Assembly (NCBI GenBank): GCA_020736575.1
Contig: JAGPYM010000007.1
Coordinates: 1,364,001 to 1,428,000, forward strand
Origin: Thelonectria olida
Lineage: Eukaryota; Ascomycota; Sordariomycetes; Hypocreales; Nectriaceae
Length of the DNA stretch: 64,000 nucleotides
Reading direction: 5' to 3'
The stretch's first letter is position 1; every line of letters starts with the position of its first letter. This document shows, in pieces, positions 42,602 to 53,564 of this stretch. Position numbers and translations under genes: made by a program. The notes beneath the pieces are model-generated. The model did not search any database and was not told the DNA's origin. It was given only the letters and a program-made list of their open reading frames with translations.

Positions 42602-45034
42602 CTATGCCTTGCGAAAAACCTGTACTCCAATCGCAAGAAGTGCCATCAAAATCGCAAGTAAAATGAATAAAACCTCGACGCCAAGGTCGACCTCATCGAA
42701 CCAAGCCTCCGTCTCGGCCGACACGAGATCAAAGGGAAAACTGGGAGCACCAGCTTCGCGTCGCGCAAGTACTCGCTGCAGGAGGTGCTTCTTCACATCT
42801 CGTATCTCAATGACCAAGCTGTGATGAGCTTCTCCGGCATGTGGACGGTGGCGCACGACCAGCGTCTGCTGTGCAGCGTCGTACGACCAATCCCCATCGC
42901 TGACCTTGACTTGAAGCTCGTGGTTCTCGTAGTGGTAGTTCGGGATGTAAAATTCCGTCAAACACGACTTGTCCGACGATGAGTTGGCAGACGCAGTCGG
43001 GGTAGCACCGCTCTCGCTCGTCCACTCAAACTCGTACCAAAGCGTCTTGTCATCCCAAGTCGATCGCAAGGGCTTGCCGGCAATTTTGGCAGCATAAGGC
43101 CGAATCACGACGTCAAGCACACGACCGCCGCGATAGAGCTCGTCGCCTTCGTGGCGTTTGTTGCGATAATCTTGACGGTGAGGGTTATCCTCCGTGTCCT
43201 CGTCGCCGTTGATGATGGAGAAGTCTTCCTTGTTCCAACCATCTCCGTACTCGAACCGGTTATGAGGGTTATAATTCCAAAGTGTGAAGCCCACCAGGTT
43301 GTCTTCCATGCCGGCAATAAGCGCGTTCATCAATTCTCGCTGCTTGTCGTACCATCCCGTCTTAAACGCGAGGCGATCGTTGATGTCAAAAGAGATGCCA
43401 ACCTCGCCAATGACCAGCGGCACCTTGCCGAGCGACGTCTTCCCGTGTCTGACAATGTTTCCGATCTGCTTTTTGTAGTTTCTCCGCAATGCCTTGGCTC
43501 CGAAATAGAGGGCATTGAGAACGAACATGCCCCGAGAGAGGCCTTGGACGTTGACACTCATGAAAGCGTGGTGCTTGCTAAATAGGACGTTGAGGTCGTA
43601 GAAATGGGGCGCATAGACAAAGTTGGATGGCCGTTTCGAGTTGAAAGCCGTCTTGACAGCATATGTTTGACGTTCAGTCTGACTCTTCTCGGCTTGGGTC
43701 TCGGGCCAAGGAGGAATGAACTCGTTCGGGATGGGTTCGACAAAGTTCATCTGTCGCGATGACTTGCGCGTCACTCTTGTGGTAAACTTCTCCAGGAACG
43801 GGCCATAAAAGTCGCGATACCACTCAATTGGAGCACCTTCACGTCCTGGTCGATGATCAACGTCGAAATAGTCATTATGCTTCACAACAGCAATCTTCTT
43901 CTTCTCATCCCATTCCCAGACGCCATGCGCGCGCCACACACACTCGCCCATGCCATGCTGAGCGTCCAAGGGTTCATTGGGGTCAGTCGACAGCCAAGCC
44001 GACCTGCCCTTGGGGTCGACAAATGACTTGTGGGAGACGCGGGTGGGCCAGGGCCAGGACTTGACGTAGAACTTGACATTTTGGGAGTAGCCGCTGCCAA
44101 GAGCCAGTGATTGCGCAAGGGATGGATAGTGGCCAATATGCAGATCAGTCTCGTAGTTCCAGCCGTGAAAGCCGTGAAGATTGATGAGACCACGGTGTGG
44201 CTCATTGATGTTCTCGAAGCCGATGCAGGCCTCGAGGTTGCCCAATTCGTCGGCGAGTCGCCCAAATGTCTCGATGAATGAGTCTTGAAGGTAAGACTGG
44301 ACTGAGACGGTCTCGGCGGCTCCTTGACCGCTCATCGGAGGCCGGCGACATTTCAGCTTCGGCGCAAAAGCGTCACCTGCCCAGAACAAGGTGGCCATTG
44401 TGGATGCTGCGAGCTTCTGATAACCCGATGGCCACACGAACGGACCGCTGGCTTCTCGTTTGTCAATGATCGTGCTGGCTCGTCTCAGCTCATCTTGTCC
44501 GTGGACGTAGGCGGCGCCCGTCTCAGTGAAGGCTTCAATGTCCAGACCAGCAGCCTCAAAGGTCCATCCGGGAGCGCCGCTTCCTCCACTATACCTGCTC
44601 CAAACGTCCTGATGGGCGCAAACAAAGCATTTGATGCCGTATTTGGGCATCATCTCAACCAATGCCTTCAGATACGCGATGTACTCCCAGTCCAGGTCGG
44701 TGTTTGGATCGGGGCCGGAGTGCGCCAGCGACTCCCAGGTGACGAGCAGGCGAACGAGCGGAAGACCCCAAGCGCGGAGTCTCCGGAAATGCAGCGGCGC
44801 CTCATCCAGAGGAAACGGCCTCCCCGCAAAGGTGACGGTGCGGTGGTTGAAAAATCCATCGGTGAGGTGAGACAAGCCATTCGGCTCGGTGGGCAACTTG
44901 CTGGCGGGGGACACGTTGAGCCCGCGGAGAGCGATTACGCGGCCATGGCTGTCGACGAAGTGGTCGTCTTGGATGGTGAGAGGGCCTCCCAATGCGGCAT
45001 CCGAGATGTCTTGTGCTGGGAACGTCTCGACCAT
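42602..45034 (-). CDS. EGH1: Sterylglucosidase / endoglycoceramidase-related GH5 protein (EGH1/EGCrP2-like)
   Basis: Single exon, 810 residues from ATG 45034; the frame extends to 45070 only with a GTG. GH5 (beta/alpha)8 barrel with acid/base Glu in GFENINEPHRG near residue 280 and nucleophile Glu in VPLVIGEVGISFD near residue 565. Other blocks: VIALRGLNVSPASKLP, the aromatic-rich FVCAHQDVWSRYSGGSGAPG and a C-terminal beta domain. A hydrophobic segment (VEVLFILLAILMALLAIGV) near residues 785-803 anchors the C-terminus, as in fungal ergosteryl-beta-glucosidases. Family role: hydrolysis of ergosteryl glucoside in the vacuole or ER, important for membrane homeostasis. Complete and intact. Confidence 0.9.
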   Translation of the reverse strand: MVETFPAQDISDAALGGPLTIQDDHFVDSHGRVIALRGLNVSPASKLPTEPNGLSHLTDGFFNHRTVTFAGRPFPLDEAPLHFRRLRAWGLPLVRLLVTWESLAHSGPDPNTDLDWEYIAYLKALVEMMPKYGIKCFVCAHQDVWSRYSGGSGAPGWTFEAAGLDIEAFTETGAAYVHGQDELRRASTIIDKREASGPFVWPSGYQKLAASTMATLFWAGDAFAPKLKCRRPPMSGQGAAETVSVQSYLQDSFIETFGRLADELGNLEACIGFENINEPHRGLINLHGFHGWNYETDLHIGHYPSLAQSLALGSGYSQNVKFYVKSWPWPTRVSHKSFVDPKGRSAWLSTDPNEPLDAQHGMGECVWRAHGVWEWDEKKKIAVVKHNDYFDVDHRPGREGAPIEWYRDFYGPFLEKFTTRVTRKSSRQMNFVEPIPNEFIPPWPETQAEKSQTERQTYAVKTAFNSKRPSNFVYAPHFYDLNVLFSKHHAFMSVNVQGLSRGMFVLNALYFGAKALRRNYKKQIGNIVRHGKTSLGKVPLVIGEVGISFDINDRLAFKTGWYDKQRELMNALIAGMEDNLVGFTLWNYNPHNRFEYGDGWNKEDFSIINGDEDTEDNPHRQDYRNKRHEGDELYRGGRVLDVVIRPYAAKIAGKPLRSTWDDKTLWYEFEWTSESGATPTASANSSSDKSCLTEFYIPNYHYENHELQVKVSDGDWSYDAAQQTLVVRHRPHAGEAHHSLVIEIRDVKKHLLQRVLARREAGAPSFPFDLVSAETEAWFDEVDLGVEVLFILLAILMALLAIGVQVFRKA

Positions 45035-45356
45035 TTTGCAGCGGACAATTGGAGGTGTTGAAGCGGACACGTTTTAGGTGAAGCCGATGGGTTATGCGGA
45101 AGCCTGGCGCAGTTGGCGGTGGGCTCCACGTTGACCGTTTGTCAGTTGTTAGTGTCGCCGCGTTTGCTCTTAGCCAGCGCTAACAATTCAAGAACGGGTG
45201 AGAAACGAACAGTCCGGGGTTGAGAAAAGAAGCCATTTTTAGTAGACATTACGAATACATACATAAAACATTGCTCATCGACGCTGGTCGTAATGATACT
45301 TGAAATCCGTCCCTAGGTATGCTTCGCTAATAAACAAGAATTCGATCCCATTATGC
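45035..45356. promoter_or_regulatory. Promoter region of the GH5 gene
   Basis: 322 bp between two tandem minus-strand genes: 3' end of the large membrane protein and promoter of the GH5 gene. Nothing else seen. Confidence 0.4.
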
Positions 45357-47993
45357 TCATGCCTGTCGCTGCTGGCCACCGTAACTTCCAGTGTGGTGGC
45401 CATCGCCTCCAGGCTGTCCTCCGCCACCGTAAGCAGTTTGACTATACGTCGTTTGACTGCTGTACCCCGTGTCGCCGTGGTCAACCTGGATCGGAGGCGG
45501 ACTGGTGACCCCGAGATGCCCAGGTGAATGTCCACCATCAACAGCCTCATAACTTCCGCCAGGCGCTCCCGGTGTGCCGGGGTGTTCGAAGAATCCGCTC
45601 TGTCGACTTCTCCTCCGTACCGATTGACTTCCCCAATCCATCATTTGCAGTGCCGGCGAGCGGAAGATCTTTGGCTTATCCTGCGTCACGTCGCCCTCGA
45701 ATCCGAACCCATGCGTCTTCTCTCCCGAGTATCCCGGCACCAACCCGAAGCCGACCTTCAAACTCTTGATATCCTTTTCCTGGTCCCAGCGCACTCGGTT
45801 CAGACTCTGCGCTCTCGTCGCCGCCACAATGGACGAGAACTTGGTGTCGCGCATCGACCCCAGTTCGCGAATCGCCAACCACCCGGCGACGACGGCTCCG
45901 ATGGCCATGGCGATGGAGATGGAGTACACGATCCACAGCTCGGTAAAGTGATATTTGTACGTGTTGACGATGCGTGACCGCTTACACTTGTACCGTGTAC
46001 TATTATCCCCAACCAACGGCCCGCTAGGTGATGAAGGATCCGAGGCCCATGAGACGGAAATGAACGACGGGTTAGACAGCATCGACAGGATGATTTCTTC
46101 GTAGAAAGCCTCAACCTCATTCTGGAAATCATCAACCGGGAGGTAGTTGGGCAGCGAGTTCAGACGCGTTGAGATGAGGTCGGTGTTGGCGATGTAGTAA
46201 GGCATCGAGATGGTTCCGTTGATGAAGCGGCGCATTTGTTTGCCTATGGAGTGATAAGCCGCAGTCCGGCGGTAGTTTTCGATGTCCCGAGCGAGCACAA
46301 AGTTCTCCGAGGGCGTTGCTGTGACATTGTCCCAAGAGCCGTCTGAGTTATCCTTCTTGCCGCGCACAAACCGGGTGTCGATGATCCTTCCAAGGCTCTT
46401 CTTTTTCAGGATTTCGTAGTTTTGCATGCCGTTGGTGTAGTTGAGCTCGACCGTGTAGTTCATCTCGTGGTGCTCGCAGCCAAAAATGGTTGGGACATAT
46501 GACGTGTTCCATCCTTCGGTGGTCCTGTTTACAGGTTGCAGCTTGCTGAGGTCCTCGACCTGGGCATATCCGACCCAAACGATGGGTTCCGTCTTGAATG
46601 CTCCAAACTCTGTCGAGTAGGGCTTCTTCAGGTGCTTTGGCGCTCCGCCAGGTTCGACATCGGCCAGCTGGGCTGGATACTCGCCCTCGTCGGTGATGGC
46701 GATGTAGGAAAATCCTCCCTCGGGCAGAATATCGCTGGTGTTGAACCGCGGCAGCTGTCCGTTGAGCTTCTTAGTCGATTTCCCAACGCCTTTGGCGAGC
46801 TCTGTGCACTGGTACCCCGGTCCGACAAAGTTGATGACATAGGAACAGTTCCATCCTGAGGAGCAAATCTCTGCCGGGGAGTGTTTCTTCATGACAGGCT
46901 TCTGCAAATACGCAGCTCTGTACGCCACCGTCTTGAACTGCTGGCTGCTCTCGGTCCAATAGTCAAACCAGTCGGGATCGCCGGCCTTGCCATCTGGCAT
47001 TGTCGTGTTCCAGAGAGAGACGGAATTTTCGTATATTCCACCCAACATGACGCCTGCGCGCCAGTCCATGGTCTCCTCGTGTGAGAAATTCAAGGTCCGG
47101 ACTGATAGACATGTCGTGTTCTCCTCGTGCCTCGTAGGGACGACTGTGAGTGTTTCCGACGTCAGAATGATGATGAGCGGGGTACACCAAATGTAAGCGG
47201 CCAGCAACATGGCCAGCTTTGCCCTCCTCAGCGCCTCCCAATTGAACAGTGCCGAGAGATCTTCTGCGGCAGCGAAAAGCGAATCCACGGCGCCTAAGCT
47301 AAGAATCTTGCGCCGCACCATCATCCATGCCCGTTGGCGAAACGCCAGAATGACGGCCGTCACCAAGCTCGCTTTTGCAAGAAAGGCCAGGGCCGTGCCG
47401 TATCGCCGCTTGCGCATCTGGTCGCGTGCAAGCTGCCCGTCGAGACCTGCGTAGAAGAGGTGGTGTCCGATGGCGAACATGATGCCGCAGAAGAGGAAGA
47501 AGCCCATGGTCCAGCTCTGCGTCCAGGACCTTTGGTAGAATACCCAGGCGCGGACGAACAAGTTGGGGTTTCGGCGAGGATATTGGCCATTCTGGCGACT
47601 GGCCTCTTGTTGGAAGGGATCCAGAAGGTCGTTCTGGCTGTCGCCTCGATTGTGGAATCCATATCTCGGGCTCGGCGTCTGCGGGAAGGCTCCCCAGGGC
47701 GTTGGGGGCGTAGAGTCATATCCGGTGTCGGCGGGATTGCGCTGCACCGGTGGAAAGTAGCCTGGCGTCGAAGGGCCCGTGTGGCCAGGATTCGAGTATT
47801 GGCCCGAGAAGCCGAGGCCAGCAACGTCAGGCGGCGGTGCTCTGCTGTTGTTGAAGACGAGTTGTGGTGTTTCGGGCGAGGTTGGTGGTGATATGGCGTC
47901 GGCGGGATTGTGCGAGGCGGCGGGCGGTTGGTGGTGACTGACCTGTCTCGTCGGCCTCCAATCGGCGGGATTGTGGTTGAGAGGGGGCTCCAT
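45357..47993 (-). CDS. Large four-span membrane protein with lumenal loop, function unknown
   Basis: Single exon, 878 residues from ATG 47993 (MEPPLNHNPADWRP); the nine upstream in-frame codons begin with TTG. The first 140 residues are Pro/Ser-rich and carry three spaced NPAD motifs (HNPADW, HNPADA, RNPADT). Hydrophobic segments: SWTMGFFLFCGIMFAIGHHL, ALAFLAKASLVTAVILAF, AKLAMLLAAYIWCTPLIIIL, and near residue 700 LWIVYSISIAMAIGAVVAGW. A roughly 400-residue loop between spans 3 and 4 has many Asn-linked glycosylation sequons and paired Cys, so it is probably lumenal or extracellular. The Gly/Ser-rich tail is cytosolic. I know this architecture as a conserved fungal family without assigned biochemistry. 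Confidence 0.8.
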   Translation of the reverse strand: MEPPLNHNPADWRPTRQVSHHQPPAASHNPADAISPPTSPETPQLVFNNSRAPPPDVAGLGFSGQYSNPGHTGPSTPGYFPPVQRNPADTGYDSTPPTPWGAFPQTPSPRYGFHNRGDSQNDLLDPFQQEASRQNGQYPRRNPNLFVRAWVFYQRSWTQSWTMGFFLFCGIMFAIGHHLFYAGLDGQLARDQMRKRRYGTALAFLAKASLVTAVILAFRQRAWMMVRRKILSLGAVDSLFAAAEDLSALFNWEALRRAKLAMLLAAYIWCTPLIIILTSETLTVVPTRHEENTTCLSVRTLNFSHEETMDWRAGVMLGGIYENSVSLWNTTMPDGKAGDPDWFDYWTESSQQFKTVAYRAAYLQKPVMKKHSPAEICSSGWNCSYVINFVGPGYQCTELAKGVGKSTKKLNGQLPRFNTSDILPEGGFSYIAITDEGEYPAQLADVEPGGAPKHLKKPYSTEFGAFKTEPIVWVGYAQVEDLSKLQPVNRTTEGWNTSYVPTIFGCEHHEMNYTVELNYTNGMQNYEILKKKSLGRIIDTRFVRGKKDNSDGSWDNVTATPSENFVLARDIENYRRTAAYHSIGKQMRRFINGTISMPYYIANTDLISTRLNSLPNYLPVDDFQNEVEAFYEEIILSMLSNPSFISVSWASDPSSPSGPLVGDNSTRYKCKRSRIVNTYKYHFTELWIVYSISIAMAIGAVVAGWLAIRELGSMRDTKFSSIVAATRAQSLNRVRWDQEKDIKSLKVGFGLVPGYSGEKTHGFGFEGDVTQDKPKIFRSPALQMMDWGSQSVRRRSRQSGFFEHPGTPGAPGGSYEAVDGGHSPGHLGVTSPPPIQVDHGDTGYSSQTTYSQTAYGGGGQPGGDGHHTGSYGGQQRQA

Positions 47994-49690
47994 TGCAGAG
48001 GACAAAGATGCCCGAAGCAACGAGCTGTGATGGGTGAGAGTCCGCGATCTCTAGCAAGACGAAACACGGTCGACGTCGGCGTTTCGTGACAACGCGGTTG
48101 GGAGTGTCGCAACAAATGATCGACAAAGCATCAAAGGATTGCCAAGGACGAGCAGACGGGAACCGTCACAATAAGAATGGTCAATAAAGCAGGTCCTGCC
48201 CCTCACACCTAATTCAAGTCGGTTATGTATTCGTCCAGTCTGCTGCAACCCTTGAGACATGGTACCCTTGCCCCCCAGCTATGCCTTGACGGCGCAGAGC
48301 CACAGGCCCATAGCCTTTGGTCCAGGCCGGTCTCAGCCGCTTCAGCCCTAGCAGGCCAAGCTGGAGCTCTCGCGCGGCATCTGGTTGCGGCTTGGCCCGT
48401 CTGCCCAGCTCGAGTGTCGGACTAAGAGGGGGCAAGCTGACCAGTGATGACCCAACGAAGACAGCATGGCTGAGCAAGCAACGACCCAATCACCTGCCGT
48501 CAGCCAAAGCCCGACGATGCAAAGAGGCGACCGATGCCGGGCTTCTTGTTGGTGGCATGGAAGAGCCTGTCGTCAGCAATTGGGCTGACGAGACTATTCC
48601 CAGCTGGGGATGCAGGGGACGGGTACGCAGCGGACGTGAGCGAATTGAGGAAAGCAAAGGCCACGCTCTGGCGGGTTCTTTGCCTTGTCAGGTTGTGCAG
48701 GGGAAATGCTGTACAGTTTATTCCGTTGAATCAATTGGATAAATGAGCAAAAGGCGGAGTCAAGGGGAAGGGAGAGATCGCCGACCACTTTGTTGGTGGC
48801 CACATGAACAAGGATCTACCTCCATAACTATACATGTACCGCAGCATCCTCGAATGCCGTTTTTCCTCTCATCATTCTCTTTCTCCTATTTCAAATCCTT
48901 CACACGCATCCCGTTGGTCGATAGAAAGGAACATGTATCCTCCTGCGCGTGCTTGGGTGGCCCCCAAGAATAGGTACATAATTCCCCCAGCCCCCCTCCC
49001 ATCCCCTGTGTCAATCAAAATGTGGTGGCTGAAGGATTGCTAGTTTGTTGAAAACTCTTCGGTTCGCCAGTCCAAATCCAGTCTGGGACGCCGCGTGGAC
49101 ACTGCAGCTATGTTTGCTGCGTTGTCTTTTCTCCTCCAGAGCAGATAGAGCCGGTATGCCTAACGCCAGCGGTCCAGCCACACTACAAATATGATTCAAA
49201 GAAACATCATGTTGGCGTCTTCTTCATCGAGACTCCTGACCGCCGACCCATCCACCAGTGTCCACATGTGATGCTTAGCGTCCCAGGGCTAGAGCAGAAG
49301 GGGGCCGGGGCGCTTCTCCAGCTCCCGCTCATTCTCAAGAGACAAGCAGTGCGGGCCACCAGCTGCCAGAAATGCCACCTCCCGTCCCCAACGGAGGATG
49401 GCGTCTTGTGGATAAGAAGAATGGTTTGTGATTGGTTCGGCATCTGGTTGTTCGACTTTGTCCAACAGTTGGCACATTGTGAGTGGCAAGCCACGCAACA
49501 ATAACTCCGGTCATTGTTGAAGCTGCATTGGATTGAGCACAGACAAAGACACCCGTCCATTCGAGAGCCCAAAACCCCATTCAACTCCAACATTCCCCCA
49601 TGGCCACCTCTGGGAGAGTATTCCCCTCACCTCGGGCCTCCGCGTCGGGACGCCAAGGATCTGCAAGACACCGTCCAGCGGGATCCGGAA
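47994..49690. other. 1.7 kb intergenic stretch
   Basis: Contains the promoter and 5' leader of the large membrane protein. Small frames overlap each other in both strands with no motif. No gene recognised. Confidence 0.4.
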
Positions 49691-50790
49691 CGGCCCCCTA
49701 TCGCGTCGGATCGTGCAATGGAGACGGTGGCAATGCCTTTCTCGGTTTTCTCATCAACGGTGCAAGCGGCGCTGCTATGATGTAAGACTGCACACAGTCA
49801 TCGAATAGCCAGCCACGTTCTCGTACGAGTGCTGACGCCGTTGCCTGGTCCTAGGCTTTGGTCCCTTCTGTGATTTCTCAATGGGTTGCTCAAGTACTCA
49901 CCAGTAACCGAACTGAGGAACCAGCTGGAAGCGTACTATCGTATTGGCTACCAGTTTCGCTCACATTGTATCACCCTTTTTAATGTCATAGTTGATGTTG
50001 CATCTGAGGTTTGGCCAGAGCGGTGTTACGTACTTTGCTTGCCCAATGTGCCGACTCGGACAGGTAACGATATCACAACGCCCTCCCTATCTCATCCTAA
50101 TCCTGATATCCACATGTCATGGCCTTACTAGTGACGCTTGTAACGTCCGAATGGGGAATTTGTCTCAGGCCAACGAACTTGTCGGGTTTCTACACAGCTT
50201 TCCGACACGGGAGGTATCGTCAGCCCTCTCATCGCCACGACCACGGTGACCAAGGGCCAGTTCCCTTGTATGCATTCTACTACGTAATAGTATGTTCCTC
50301 ATAGTCCATCAATAATCTCCCCCGTCATATACTACGTGCTAACATCTTGTTCCTGGAGATCAGCCTTGCGAGCTGCGTATTCATCCCCTCGCAGCGCGAG
50401 CATGAGCGGCCCTCGTATCGATGCTTCACGCCCGCGCCACCTGGCTCTGCGCCCTACTCCTGCTCGGTTTCGTGGAAGCGGACGTCTCACTCGACGGCTG
50501 GATCATGCAATTCATGATTCGCGTCCATGACACCGACCCCTTCCCCGCCGGTATGACATCTGTAGGATTCCAGCAAGGCATCACCCTGGGCCGTGCTATA
50601 TTGGGCCTCGTAACGCCGATAATGTATGCCAAGCAGGCCGTTGCATTATACCTCTACAAAGCCACTCGAGAATCGGGAGAAAGGGGGATTGATGAGTTGT
50701 GTTCTGATGATGGACTGACCCAAGGTTGTGGGCCAGTATCGAGGTCGCCGCTCAGTCATACTGTGACGCATCGCTATTCAAGATAGCCAG
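49691..50790 (+). pseudogene. Decayed MFS transporter (fucose-permease-like subfamily)
   Basis: No single frame is long, but segments in several frames match consecutive parts of one fungal MFS protein in the right order: FLGFLINGASGAAMM, LEAYYRIGYQF, TSDACNVRMGNLSQANELVG with FLHSF, GGIVSPLIATTTVTKGQFPL in another frame, and FPAGMTSVGFQQGITLGRAI with LGLVTPIMYAKQAVALYLYK. Frame changes separate nearly every block and stops lie between, so it is not translatable. The blocks correspond to spans 1-2, 4-5 and 7-9 of family members as I remember them. A degenerated paralogue or lost gene, not a spliced one: the breaks fall inside conserved helices. Confidence 0.65.
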
Positions 50791-51491
50791 TAACTCGGCG
50801 ACTTTTGAGCAATCTCATAGTCCAGTCCCGATGTGGATTACATCGTTTTGGCAACCCTCCCCCAGATGATACGTACCCTTGGAGCTGCTTGCTTGCTCGT
50901 GTGACTTGGGAGATACTCTCTGAAGTCATCAAATGGAGCCAGTTCCAGCGCTTACCTACCCTAGATTTGTGTCAAATCTTTACAGACATTCATATTTGGG
51001 AAAGAAGGCATGCATGCATATGCACTCAATTAAACGAGCATTCTCAGGCCAGATCTCGTGTGGAAAGACTATCTAGCTACAGTCTTATTGTGAAGTATCA
51101 TCGGGCTCAACAGTCAATTACTCTCCCATCTCAGGTGGATACTTTGTGCAATCCGTGATCTGTCACGACCCGGAGCTAGAGTGCAGAAGTTAGGTTCGGT
51201 TAGCGAGCCGGCACCCGGGCGGTGCATCGTCTCATCGCCCTATTTTGGATTGGGTAGTTTTCTCAGTTCTTTGGCTTTTCCGTATTTCGCAGCATCTGAA
51301 TCATTTTCCGATTCATGGATGACTGTATTCGTACACGACTCTGAGCATCGATGTCACCAAGGTTGGACTATTCTCCCTACCCTGACCGGGCTGCTCCGCT
51401 TATTCAGCGAAAGCTGTCTCATGGTGCTGTTAACTGGGCTATCTGTTATTGTAAGAATCGCCTAACAAGGCTCCTAGAACAACGAATCGCT
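50791..51491. other. Intergenic, no gene seen
   Basis: 701 bp between the MFS relic and the 3' end of the MYND gene. No supported feature. Confidence 0.35.
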
Positions 51492-52223
51492 TTAAACACG
51501 GTTGGCGAAGTTGCCATTCATGTGCATTACGTTGGTAAAGGGCGAGTCCCCAGCCGCGGTCCCCTGCTCCATGGACACCATCAGCTTCCTCATCGACGTT
51601 CCGTTCTGACCACCAGGACCTCTCTGGAGGGCAGTTTCCGCAAACATGCGCAATTGCATGGGGAATTGAGGATCGCCGTAATGCTCAATGACGTCGCTCT
51701 TCTCAATGGCACACTTGAGATTCTGCCAACACTTTTCGTCTAGGCCAAGTCCCTCGCAGGCCTTTCGCTTCTCGGCGTTCCACCAGTCCGGGAGGAGGCC
51801 AGGCCGGCGCTCAGCAGCGTTCAAGAAGCGGCGGAATCCTGGGAGCCCATCGGGGTTGCCACCGTACAAGCCGTCGGCGTCGGCGTTCCCTTCCATGTTG
51901 TAGTCATCCTCGGTCCTGAGACGGTACGCCTCGAGGAGCAGTCTGAAGACGTCGGATTCGGAGCGACCGTGCAGCCAGGTGTTGTTGTCGAGTCGGGTGA
52001 AGGGCTGAGAGATGCCACCATCGAGGCCCTTGGGCGGAGACAGGCTACGGTCGTGTGGAGTGTCGGATTGAGCCCCAGCGGATTTTCCGCAGATCTTCTT
52101 GTGAGCTTTCCAGTCTTTCTTTTGGCATTCTCGGGAGCAGTACGGGGTGTCGCTGCACTTGGCACATCGTTTGATGCTGACTTCCGTGTCAGGTTTCTTG
52201 CAAATGGTGCAGGAGAGTGCCAT
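51492..52223 (-). CDS. MYND-type zinc finger protein
   Basis: Single exon, 243 residues from ATG 52223. The open frame upstream of it reads like 5' leader. Residues 4-42 are a complete MYND finger: CTICKK, then RCAKC, then PYCSRECQKKDWKAHKKIC, supplying the C-x2-C, C-x2-C, C-x3-C and H-x3-C zinc ligands. MYND fingers bind proline-rich partner peptides. The remainder (about residues 80-243) includes a block resembling fungal MYND proteins, LPGFRRFLNAAERRPGLLPD, WWNAEKRKACEGLGL and DVIEHYGDPQFPMQLRMFAE. No SET or catalytic domain. Probable cytosolic or nuclear adaptor; the specific role is unknown. Confidence 0.88.
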   Translation of the reverse strand: MALSCTICKKPDTEVSIKRCAKCSDTPYCSRECQKKDWKAHKKICGKSAGAQSDTPHDRSLSPPKGLDGGISQPFTRLDNNTWLHGRSESDVFRLLLEAYRLRTEDDYNMEGNADADGLYGGNPDGLPGFRRFLNAAERRPGLLPDWWNAEKRKACEGLGLDEKCWQNLKCAIEKSDVIEHYGDPQFPMQLRMFAETALQRGPGGQNGTSMRKLMVSMEQGTAAGDSPFTNVMHMNGNFANRV

Positions 52224-53564
52224 TGCGAAATGTTGGGGCCGAGCTGGGGATGTGGAGGGAGCTGGGGTCTGAGCTTTGATGCGACACGTCGAAGCGCTGT
52301 GATGGAGTATTAGCAAGACGAGACGAGACACGAGCACACTGCGATTTCTTCCCTTTTCAATGCGATTTGAGGCCGACTTGACCTTTTTATAGATGAACAA
52401 CAGGTAGCAGAGCCAGGGGGAACGTGTTTTGCGGCTGGCAGACGGCGTTTGTGTGACGCATGCCCAACGATCGCCGCGTAAACTCCTTTCAACACCCTGT
52501 GCCTCAGGCAGACAGTCACTTTGATGCCTGAGACGGCACCAGTGGTTAGGGGTCTCTTATCTCATTTGATCCCTTGCAGGTCTCTGTCTTCTAGAGGAAA
52601 CACTGCGTGAGAGAGGGTTGATTGGTAGGTGGTGGTCTCGACCATGTAGTTTGAACGGAAACTCATTCACCCGGGCGATCGTTTCCAAGGCAAAAAGCAA
52701 TTATAACCAGCAGGGCCTCCCAGGGGGTTGGTAACGCAAGGGGGATTTTGGGCATAAAAACATAAATAATAATTCCTTATGTTCCTATCAAAGATGTGAT
52801 CAAGTAAATTGGAGCTGTGCGAATGGAACCTTCGTAGATATAGAACATGGAGTGAGCCGTGACTTAAGTTGTTTCTTTTCGTGGCTGCCCGTCTTAGTCT
52901 ATCCGTGTACTTGGTACGAAGAACCTACATCCCAACTGCCCGGAAACCTGCCTTTGCTGCCCGACCTAACAGTACCTCCCTCCCGTATTCGACGATCACT
53001 CTGCAATGCAGCACGAGCTGAGGCACTGCACATGTAACTAGGTACCGAGTCACAATTGGCTCTTTTTGTCAATCCTAACGGTTACTGTTTCCCTCTCTAA
53101 TTGCGGGTTCGTCATTGAAGCTATTCACAAAAGTTTGTCGCTGACCAGCCCAAGTGCATGGTTGCATGTGGTGACATCCCCGGTCTCTCTTGCAACTTCC
53201 CCGAAACTTTGTGAAGGAGCTGAATTACCTACCTGTAGTTAGTACCTATTTACCAATCTGCAGTTCTTAACTAGTTACCTAGGTACGTATGCAATTTGGA
53301 TGAGAATGGAAGCCTTCACCTGGTGCAACTAGAACGCCTGATCACAACTCTCTAGAAGCCAGTCTGCCTGTCTCCAGGCTTTCAGTTGGGCATTTCGGCT
53401 CAGCCACCAGGCGTGCGTGCCATGTGACCAGGCTATCTACCTTCCGAGCAGGAGCTCGCGTCCTGGACGATTTCTTCAATCACGTTCCATTTGACTTCAT
53501 CCCGCTGCAAAGCTTGCCTCCCGCCTGAAATCCAATATTTGCTCCTGGCCAGACACTCCCGCGA
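52224..53564. other. 1.3 kb intergenic stretch
   Basis: MYND promoter at the left, upstream region of the NACHT gene at the right. Around 53230-53290 there are several copies of TACCTA/CTAGGTAC-like short palindromic words, common in fungal intergenic DNA. No gene recognised. Confidence 0.4.

Noticed and set aside
47334..47891. 185-codon plus-strand open frame
   Set aside because: Antisense shadow of the N-terminal part of the large four-span membrane protein; Arg-rich and motif-free.
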